Shown here one piece after another: positions 18,303 through 24,710 of a DNA stretch of 64,000 bases. Within the stretch, counting starts at the first letter, position 1. Each line of letters starts with the position of its first letter. The stretch is from Prodigiosinella aquatilis (GTDB lineage Bacteria > Pseudomonadota > Gammaproteobacteria > Enterobacterales > Enterobacteriaceae). The position numbers were made by a program, and so were the translations under genes. Location: contig CP128857.1 in the NCBI GenBank assembly GCA_030388725.1, positions 3,906,001-3,970,000 on the forward strand, given 5' to 3'. The notes under the pieces are model-generated. The model was not told the DNA's origin and made no database searches. It saw nothing but the letters and a program-made list of their open reading frames with translations.

Positions 18303-19289
18303 ATGAAGGTCAATACACCTATTACACAACAAGAGTATCCGTTGGATGCCGATGCGACACTTATGTCAACCACCAATGTAAAAAGTCATATTACTTACGC
18401 CAATTCCACGTTTATCCAGGTCAGCGGTTTCGCAGAAAATGAACTCGTCGGACAACCACATAATATCGTGCGGCATCCCGATATGCCTGTCGAAGCCTTT
18501 GCTGACATGTGGTACACCCTGCAACAAGGTGATAGTTGGACCGGGCTGGTAAAAAACCGGCGTAAAAATGGTGATCACTATTGGGTCCGGGCTAATGTGA
18601 CGCCGGTATACCATGATAATCAGCTGACAGGTTATATCTCTGTTCGTAATACCCCTCATGCAGAAGAGATTACCGCCGCCGTTCATCAGAGCGCAGAAAC
18701 CGCCACACAAGCAACGCAGATAGCGGAACGAGCCAGCGATACGGCACAACAAGGCGGCGGTATCATGAAGAAAGCAGTGATCATGATGGATTCAATCTCC
18801 AGTGCCAGTCATAAAATTGTCGACATCATTGCCGTTATTGACAGTATCGCTTTTCAGACCAACATTCTGGCATTGAATGCTGCGGTGGAAGCCGCCAGAG
18901 CCGGCGTCCAGGGGAGTGGTTTTGCTGTGGTGGCAGCGGAAGTGCGCAATTTGGCCCAGCATTCCGCTTCTGCGGCAAAAGAAATCAAGACATTGATCGA
19001 TACCAACCTGGAAAATGTACTGAATGGCAGCAAGCTGGTAGAAAACGCAGGCAGGCATATCAATGATATCGTAAAAGAAGTATTACAAGTCTCCGCCATG
19101 ATCAAAGAAATCAGTCATGCCACAAGGGAACAGACCTCCACATTATCAATGATTAATGATTCAGTTGCTCAAATAGGCGATATGACACAACAGAATATGG
19201 ATATGGTTACCCAGTCAACCTGCGCCGCCGAAAGACTTAACCATCAAGCGATACGGTTAACCAGTGCAGTAAATGTTTACGGCTGTTAG
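18303..19289 (+). CDS. Aer-like PAS chemoreceptor without membrane or HAMP segment
   Basis: Predicted energy/redox taxis receptor of 328 residues. The N-terminal PAS domain (about 1-120) is very close to E. coli Aer and keeps the FAD-pocket residues in GQPHNIVRHPDMP and NRRKNGDHYWVRAN. From about residue 125 it passes straight into a methyl-accepting signalling domain whose hairpin tip AFQTNILALNAAVEAARAG starts near residue 183. Canonical Aer is about 506 residues, with a hydrophobic anchor and HAMP between these parts; here both are missing. The arm before the tip (about 60 residues) is shorter than the arm after it (about 140). The protein should be soluble and probably joins receptor arrays through its tip. 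An internal deletion of an aer-like gene is the simplest origin. Neighbours are two FlxA-like genes, which also fit motility. Confidence 0.85.
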   Translation: MKVNTPITQQEYPLDADATLMSTTNVKSHITYANSTFIQVSGFAENELVGQPHNIVRHPDMPVEAFADMWYTLQQGDSWTGLVKNRRKNGDHYWVRANVTPVYHDNQLTGYISVRNTPHAEEITAAVHQSAETATQATQIAERASDTAQQGGGIMKKAVIMMDSISSASHKIVDIIAVIDSIAFQTNILALNAAVEAARAGVQGSGFAVVAAEVRNLAQHSASAAKEIKTLIDTNLENVLNGSKLVENAGRHINDIVKEVLQVSAMIKEISHATREQTSTLSMINDSVAQIGDMTQQNMDMVTQSTCAAERLNHQAIRLTSAVNVYGC

Positions 19290-19423
19290 CCCAGCAATGG
19301 CATCGAGGGCATCTTGCCATCATCCTGTTATTGTGAATTGGTATTAAAAGGATAAGACCTTTTGCCAATAGTGAATTAGCACAATTTTCGTTCATTTATC
19401 CGAAGGGGAAATGAACAGTATCA

Positions 19424-19593
19424 GTGTGATTTCTTCTGTGGTGCACAACAACCCGCACAGCGTTGACCAACCGCTGGCATGATCTCATGGAGATCAATGC
19501 TGGTACTATCGCCAGTGGCAGAAAGAAAATGTGATCCATTAATGAGGACTGCGTAATGCGTTCGCGGTTTTCAGCCCGGTGCCAATCACTTGA
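19424..19593 (+). pseudogene. Decayed duplicate of the garD 3' end
   Basis: Three segments align by eye, in order, with garD. 19426-19455 matches about 17359-17388 (26 of 30 bases, encoding the DFVCGTQQLA part). 19449-19515 matches about 17469-17535, including a 22-bp identical run encoding NRWHDLM. About 19509-19593 matches 17592-17676, ending at the equivalent stop. Two internal deletions separate them; the second joins near-identical GCCANTGG sequences. Reading frames are broken by the deletions and at least one further small indel. No start codon or upstream part remains. It is a dead fragment of a second garD-type gene or a local duplication, on the far side of the chemoreceptor gene. 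Confidence 0.75.
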
Positions 19594-19842
19594 TCCTCCC
19601 GAAAAGATACCTGCGGGACAACCACTGTCTCGCAAGGGAAATAATCACTGCATTAAAAGAAATATTTTGAAGCAATCGAAGGATTAAAACCTAAAAAATC
19701 ATGACCATGAACGGCCATAGCCGTCGAGCCGATAGACGAAAAATACATATGCTTACCTTCATTGAACATCTACGAATAGATAAATTGCTTTCCTTGGTCA
19801 ATAATTATTCATATATTTAAATTTCATACCGATAACATATAT

Positions 19843-19862
19843 AGCAGAACAACCGTTCTGCT
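19843..19862 (+). repeat. Perfect hairpin in the leader of the first FlxA-like gene
   Basis: AGCAGAAC (19843-19850) and GTTCTGCT (19855-19862) form a perfect 8-bp stem with an AACC loop. It ends 15 bp before the AAGGAGG ribosome-binding site at 19878-19884. It could be an RNA hairpin that tunes translation, or an operator. Confidence 0.45.
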
Positions 19863-19888
19863 GAGTGGTAAGTCATCAAGGAGGAAAT

Positions 19889-20221
19889 ATGATAAGTTCA
19901 CTCGCCCCCTCCGCATTCGCTGTGATGCCGATTACGGCTTCATCGAATGTAAAAACCAATACTGATCAGAAAGTCGCTGAGCGTAATCTGCAAAATCAAA
20001 AAGTGGCTGAAAGTTCTGTGGATACCACAAATAAACAGCAGACAACCAGTCCCAATGCGCAACAACAGGTTATGCAGGCGCAGATTGTCATGTTACAGGC
20101 CCAAATAGCTCAGTTACAGAATCAACCCGTTCAGCCAACTCAGGAAAGCAAACCATTGGTAAAACCAGTGGAAGGGGTTAATCGCCCTTCGGCTGAACAT
20201 GCTATTGATGTTTATATCTAG
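19889..20221 (+). CDS. FlxA-like coiled-coil protein (first copy)
   Basis: A 110-residue hydrophilic protein resembling the FlxA family, whose E. coli member is a flagellar-regulon gene of unknown function. After a Ser/Thr/Gln-rich start comes a Gln-rich coiled coil (QAQIVMLQAQIAQLQNQ, about 69-85), then a linker and the family-like end VEGVNRPSAEHAIDVYI. The ATG at 19889 is chosen because AAGGAGG at 19878-19884 lies right before it; a GTG at 19865 would place this motif inside the gene. The second copy 163 bp downstream has the same plan and C-terminus (EGVN...AEN...VNVYI), so this is a tandem paralogue pair. A GCCGATAG element at 19728-19735 resembles a sigma-28 -10 box, but its -35 is poor. 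Confidence 0.7.
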   Translation: MISSLAPSAFAVMPITASSNVKTNTDQKVAERNLQNQKVAESSVDTTNKQQTTSPNAQQQVMQAQIVMLQAQIAQLQNQPVQPTQESKPLVKPVEGVNRPSAEHAIDVYI

Positions 20222-20320
20222 ATGATATCCATTACGTTTCTATTGGAGTGAAGTACCTGGCCTATCTTCTGGGAAGGAATGTTGTTTAATGCCGCTTTTG
20301 TTAGTATTTCAAAAAGAAGA

Positions 20321-20347
20321 TAAAGACATAACACGTTGAGCCGATAG
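20321..20347 (+). promoter_or_regulatory. Sigma-28 (FliA) flagellar promoter
   Basis: TAAAGACA (20321-20328), an 11-nt spacer and GCCGATAG (20340-20347) match the FliA consensus TAAAGTTT-N11-GCCGATAA at 12 of 16 positions with exact spacing. It lies 37 bp upstream of the second FlxA-like start codon, placing that gene in the late flagellar/chemotaxis regulon. Confidence 0.8.
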
Positions 20348-20384
20348 TAGTAACGCAACGCTATTTCATCTTCAGGAGAGAACG

Positions 20385-20747
20385 ATGGCAGGTATAGTCA
20401 ATGCTGTGCTTTCCAGCGCAGCTGCTTCATCCAGCAGCAGTGGCAGTACGGATCAGCAGATTGCACAGTTGAACAAACAGGTTCAAAAGCTGATGCAAAA
20501 GACAAAAGAGTTAGCAGGTCAGGCAGCAGCGGCACAGGATGAAAAACAGAGCGAACTGTTGAGCCAACAGCAACAACTCATTCAGGCGCAAATCCAGCAA
20601 TTACAAGCTCAAATTGCCCGGTTAGAGCAGCAACAGACTCAAAGTCAGACAGCTCAACAACCACAACCCAGCGATGCCATGCAAATAAAGCCTAAGGAAG
20701 GCGTTAACAGCTCTACAGCTGAAAACAGCGTCAACGTGTATATTTGA
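20385..20747 (+). CDS. FlxA-like coiled-coil protein (second copy)
   Basis: A 120-residue FlxA-type protein. A small-residue N-terminus (Ala/Ser-rich, about 1-22) is followed by a long Gln/Ala-rich coiled coil with heptad-like spacing (QQIAQLNKQVQKLMQK and QAQIQQLQAQIARLEQQQ, about 24-85). The C-terminal tail is KPKEGVNSSTAENSVNVYI. It has no signal peptide or membrane segment. A near-consensus sigma-28 promoter lies directly upstream, AGGAGAG precedes the ATG, and a strong terminator follows, so it is a monocistronic late flagellar-class gene. The molecular role of FlxA proteins is unknown; I infer a motility-linked function from the promoter and the adjacent chemoreceptor. Confidence 0.78.
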   Translation: MAGIVNAVLSSAAASSSSSGSTDQQIAQLNKQVQKLMQKTKELAGQAAAAQDEKQSELLSQQQQLIQAQIQQLQAQIARLEQQQTQSQTAQQPQPSDAMQIKPKEGVNSSTAENSVNVYI

Positions 20748-20789
20748 TGGTCAATATCACATAGCGGGTAATTGATTTAATACAACGAA

Positions 20790-20814
20790 AGCATCACTCC
20801 GTGGTGCTTTTTTT
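20790..20814 (+). terminator. Intrinsic terminator of the FlxA-like gene
   Basis: AGCATCAC (20790-20797) pairs with GTGGTGCT (20801-20808) over 8 bp (one G-U) with a TCC loop, followed directly by a run of seven T. A textbook Rho-independent terminator. Confidence 0.88.
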
Positions 20815-20886
20815 ACGCCCGGCATCAAGGCTTCTCTGCGCGGCAAACAACAAAATCGTGTCGAATGCCGCCACCATGAGACACAT

Positions 20887-21108
20887 TCAGCCACCAGCGT
20901 TTCGTAGTGGCATCACCAGATTTTGCAATCCTTCCGTTTTAATAACTAACGTTATCTGCATGAGGTCACCCAATCGCCCTTTGGGAAATTCATCTTTACG
21001 GGCAAACCACAGCAAATACTCTTCCGGCAGATCGATCAACACTCGGCCTTTATATTTACCAAATGGCATTACCGTGGTGGCAATAGCGACCAGATCGTCT
21101 TTTTCCAT
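20887..21108 (-). CDS. ypeB: DUF3820 family protein YpeB
   Basis: A small cytoplasmic protein of 73 residues, close to E. coli YpeB (72). The conserved core MPFGKYKGRVLIDLPEEYL and LWFARKDEFPKGRLG defines the DUF3820 family, whose function is unknown. It starts 7 bp after the ligA stop and is surely co-transcribed with it, as in E. coli, where ypeB also follows ligA. The family core resembles a short element found beside some DNA-repair proteins, but I make no functional claim. I see no membrane segment or signal peptide. Confidence 0.9.
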   Translation of the reverse strand: MEKDDLVAIATTVMPFGKYKGRVLIDLPEEYLLWFARKDEFPKGRLGDLMQITLVIKTEGLQNLVMPLRNAGG

Positions 21109-21115
21109 ATCGTAG

Positions 21116-23149
21116 TCACCCTAATAACCGTATCATTTCTGCTTCATCAATCACCGGAATAGCCAACGCTTGCGCTTTAGTCAGCTTGGAACCTGCCGCC
21201 TCTCCAGCTATCACCAAATCCGTTTTTTTCGAGACACTGCCGCTGACTTTCGCCCCTAACGCCGTTAACCGATCTTTAGCCTCATCACGGGACAGAATAC
21301 TGAGTGAACCAGTTAACACGATAGTTTTACCCGCGAACGGATTGTCTAGTTCATTAGCATCAATTACCACGGGAGCGGGCCAGTGAATCCCAATCTCAGA
21401 ACCGATCAGTTCGCGGATAACCTGCTGATTATGTGCCTCATCCAGGAAATGGCGCACATGTGTGGCAACGACAATTCCCACGTCCTGAACTTGCTGTAAC
21501 ATTTCAATATCGGCGTTGAATAATGTCTCTAGCGAACCGAAATGTGAAGCCAGACTGGCGGCCGTCGTTTCACCAACATCCCGGATACCCAACGCATACA
21601 GAAAACGGGCCAACGTGGTGGACTTGGCTTTTTCCAGCGCATTTACCAGATTCTGTGCTGATTTTGGCCCCATACGATCCAGCCCGGTAAGCATACCCGC
21701 ACCAAGCCGGAATAGATCAGCCGGCGTTTTCACGTATTCTTTTTCTACCAGTTGATCAATGATCTTATCGCCCATACCATCTACATCCAGTGCCCGGCGG
21801 GAAACAAAATGCTTCAGTGATTCTTTTCGCTGTGCACCACACACCAACCCTGCCGTGCAACGGGTGACTGCTTCCCCTTCGACGCGTTCCACATCGGAGC
21901 CACAGACAGGGCAATGTGTCGGGAACACGACCGGATAGCTATCCTGCGGCCGTTCCGCCATGACGACACCCACAATCTGTGGTATCACATCGCCCGCGCG
22001 GCGCACAATCACCCGATCGCCAATCTGTATACCAAGGCGTTCAATTTCATCCGCATTATGTAACGTGGCATTACTGACCATCACGCCGGCCACAGCCACC
22101 GGCTCCAGACGAGCCACCGGTGTGATCGCCCCGGTTCTACCAACCTGAAACTCCACATCACGCAGCCAGGTAAGCTGTTCTTGCGCCGGGAACTTGTACG
22201 CGACCGCCCAGCGTGGGGCTCGGGCGACAAACCCCAACCGCGCCTGCAAAACCAGATCGTCAACCTTGATCACCACACCATCGATGTCAAAACCCAGCGA
22301 GCCCCGTTCCTGCTCAACCCGGTGATAAAACGCCAGTACCGCATCACTGCCAGTGCATAGCGTGACGTGCCCACTGACTGGCAGCCCCCAGGCTTTAAAC
22401 TGCATCAGACGCTGCCAATGACTATCGGGTAACGTGCCCCCCTCCACCAGCCCAACACCGTAACAAAAAAAGCTCAATGGCCGTTTGGCCGTAATACGTG
22501 GGTCCAGTTGACGCAGAGAACCTGCCGCCGCATTACGTGGATTGGCAAACACTTTGCCGCCGGTACGACGCGCTTCCTCATTCAGCGCCTCGAACCCTTT
22601 GTGTTTCATAAACACTTCACCACGCACTTCCAGTCGGCGAGGAATATTATCTCCCGTTAGTCGCAGCGGAATTGCACCAATAGTACGAATATTGGTAGTA
22701 ATATTCTCACCCGTGGTACCGTCACCACGAGTAGCAGCACCGACCAGCACACCCTCTTCATACAGCAAGCTGACGGCCAGACCATCAAGTTTCAGTTCGC
22801 AGCAAAATGTCAGCTCATCGTCACTCTTCAGACGATCGCCGATACGTTTGTTGAAGGCCAGATAGCTTTGCTCATCAAATACATTATCCAGCGACAGCAT
22901 GGGTACTTCATGGCGTACTTGCTCAAATGCCGCCAGTGGCGCAGCACCTACCCGCTGAGTAGGCGAATCCGACGTCACCAGTTCAGGATGCGTCAATTCC
23001 AGGCCTTTCAACTCCTGCATCAGCCGATCGTATTCCGCATCGGGAATTTCCGGCGCATCTTCGACGTGATACAAGTATTCGTGATGACGCAGCAGGGCGC
23101 GTAATGCGTTAATACGAGACTCAACAGACTGTGAATTCAATAGGTTCAT
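21116..23149 (-). CDS. ligA: NAD+-dependent DNA ligase LigA
   Basis: LigA seals nicks in duplex DNA using NAD+ and is essential for replication. The 677-residue protein (E. coli 671) is complete. It has the N-terminal Ia domain with YHVEDAPEIPDAEYD, the nucleotidyltransferase domain with the adenylated lysine in CELKLDGLAVS (about Lys120), an OB fold and a four-Cys zinc finger (CPVCGSDVE and later Cys). Helix-hairpin-helix repeats and a C-terminal BRCT domain (from about 595: GKTIVLTGSLSILSR) follow. In E. coli ligA follows zipA; here the upstream neighbour, 27 bp away, is hldE and zipA is absent from the window. The ligA-ypeB pair has therefore been relocated relative to E. coli. Confidence 0.97.
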   Translation of the reverse strand: MNLLNSQSVESRINALRALLRHHEYLYHVEDAPEIPDAEYDRLMQELKGLELTHPELVTSDSPTQRVGAAPLAAFEQVRHEVPMLSLDNVFDEQSYLAFNKRIGDRLKSDDELTFCCELKLDGLAVSLLYEEGVLVGAATRGDGTTGENITTNIRTIGAIPLRLTGDNIPRRLEVRGEVFMKHKGFEALNEEARRTGGKVFANPRNAAAGSLRQLDPRITAKRPLSFFCYGVGLVEGGTLPDSHWQRLMQFKAWGLPVSGHVTLCTGSDAVLAFYHRVEQERGSLGFDIDGVVIKVDDLVLQARLGFVARAPRWAVAYKFPAQEQLTWLRDVEFQVGRTGAITPVARLEPVAVAGVMVSNATLHNADEIERLGIQIGDRVIVRRAGDVIPQIVGVVMAERPQDSYPVVFPTHCPVCGSDVERVEGEAVTRCTAGLVCGAQRKESLKHFVSRRALDVDGMGDKIIDQLVEKEYVKTPADLFRLGAGMLTGLDRMGPKSAQNLVNALEKAKSTTLARFLYALGIRDVGETTAASLASHFGSLETLFNADIEMLQQVQDVGIVVATHVRHFLDEAHNQQVIRELIGSEIGIHWPAPVVIDANELDNPFAGKTIVLTGSLSILSRDEAKDRLTALGAKVSGSVSKKTDLVIAGEAAGSKLTKAQALAIPVIDEAEMIRLLG

Positions 23150-23176
23150 ACCTTTTATCTAACATGATGCGGCCAG

Positions 23177-24604
23177 TTATTTACCGGCCTTGATGATATT
23201 GATAATGTTCGTGGTTGAGCAGCCATCTTCAAAATTCAACACCTTGACCTCACCACCGTTGGCCCAGACTTCCTCACTTCCGGCGATATCTTCTGGCTTA
23301 TAGTCTCCGCCTTTCACCAATACATCCGGCAGGATCTCGGCGATCAGTCGCTGTGGCGTATCCTCATCAAACGGTACAACCCAATCCACTGCCCCCAGAG
23401 CCCCCAACACAATCATCCGCTGCATCAGCGGATTTACCGGTCGGGTTGGTCCTTTCAGGCGTTTGGTTGAATCATCGCTGTTTACCGCCACAATCAGACG
23501 ATCCCCCAGCTTACGGGCATTTGCCAGATAGGAAACATGTCCGGCATGCAGAATGTCAAAGCAACCATTGGTCATGACGATCTTTTCACCACGCTGGCGA
23601 GCCATCGCCATCTCCGCTTTGAGTTGCTCTTCCGTCATGATGCCAAAACCGGTGTCAGCACGCCCACGGATGGCATTTTCCAACTCAATGGGTGTGACTG
23701 TTGACGTCCCAAGTTTGCCGACAACCACACCGGCGGCGGCATTGGCCAGAAAGCACGCCTCTTCCAGCGGTTTCCCGGCGGCCAGCGCAGCGGCCAGTAC
23801 GCCGATCACCGTATCACCGGCACCGGTCACGTCGTAAACTTCCTGCGCCTGCGTCGGTAAATGCAGTGGTGCCTTACCCGGTTGCAGCAGCGTCATGCCT
23901 TGTTCGGAACGGGTCACCAATAACGCCGACAGATGATAATCAGCCATCAGCTTCATACCCCGCACCACCAGATCGTCTTCATCTTTACAGCGACCGGCAA
24001 CCGCTTCAAATTCAGACAGGTTAGGCGTCAGAAGCGTCGCGCCACGGTAGCGGGAAAAATCAGCACCTTTCGGGTCGATTAGCACCGGAACACCGGCAGC
24101 TTTTGCCGTCTGGATCATTTGTTGTACGTGTACCAGCGCCCCTTTGGCATAATCAGATAGAACCAGGGCGCCAATCTGTGGCAATGCCTGCTGGATACGC
24201 TCAATCATTGGCTGCGGATCAACGTTATCGAACCCCTCTTCAAAGTCCAGGCGGATAAGTTGCTGATTGCGGGACAGTACGCGCAGCTTGGTGATTGTCG
24301 GATGTGTAGGAACAGAAACGAAATCGCATTTGACGTTAACTTCATTCAATCTGGCGCTCAGGGCGTGGGCTGCATCGTCAATACCGGTGAGACCAACCAG
24401 ACGTGAACCGCCCCCTAGTGAGGCAATATTCATTGCTACGTTTGCCGCGCCCCCTGGACGCTCTTCAATCGTATCAACCTTCACTACCGGCACCGGTGCT
24501 TCCGGTGAAATACGGCTGGTTGGGCCGTACCAGTAGCGATCCAGCATAACGTCTCCCACAACCAATACTCTGGCATGACGAAAATCAGGCAGCGTAACTT
24601 TCAT
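23177..24604 (-). CDS. hldE: Bifunctional heptose kinase / heptose adenylyltransferase HldE
   Basis: HldE makes ADP-heptose for the lipopolysaccharide inner core. The N-terminal domain (about 1-318) phosphorylates D-glycero-D-manno-heptose 7-phosphate and the C-terminal domain transfers AMP to heptose 1-phosphate. The 475-residue protein shows the PfkB-type kinase signatures RPGGAANVAMNIASLGG (about 52) and DVTGAGDTVIGVLAA. The nucleotidyltransferase domain has the NGCFDILHAGHVSYL motif (HxGH, about 350). It lies downstream of glnE on the same strand, as in E. coli (ygiF-glnE-hldE). Downstream is ligA rather than the E. coli neighbour. Confidence 0.97.
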   Translation of the reverse strand: MKVTLPDFRHARVLVVGDVMLDRYWYGPTSRISPEAPVPVVKVDTIEERPGGAANVAMNIASLGGGSRLVGLTGIDDAAHALSARLNEVNVKCDFVSVPTHPTITKLRVLSRNQQLIRLDFEEGFDNVDPQPMIERIQQALPQIGALVLSDYAKGALVHVQQMIQTAKAAGVPVLIDPKGADFSRYRGATLLTPNLSEFEAVAGRCKDEDDLVVRGMKLMADYHLSALLVTRSEQGMTLLQPGKAPLHLPTQAQEVYDVTGAGDTVIGVLAAALAAGKPLEEACFLANAAAGVVVGKLGTSTVTPIELENAIRGRADTGFGIMTEEQLKAEMAMARQRGEKIVMTNGCFDILHAGHVSYLANARKLGDRLIVAVNSDDSTKRLKGPTRPVNPLMQRMIVLGALGAVDWVVPFDEDTPQRLIAEILPDVLVKGGDYKPEDIAGSEEVWANGGEVKVLNFEDGCSTTNIINIIKAGK

Positions 24605-24710
24605 TCCCTGGCTCCAAAAATGGGTTCAATTTGACGCGCGCTATACTATCACAGGCACTGACAGAACAATGACAATCCACCGCCACATTGACTATTATGC
24701 GAACACACTC

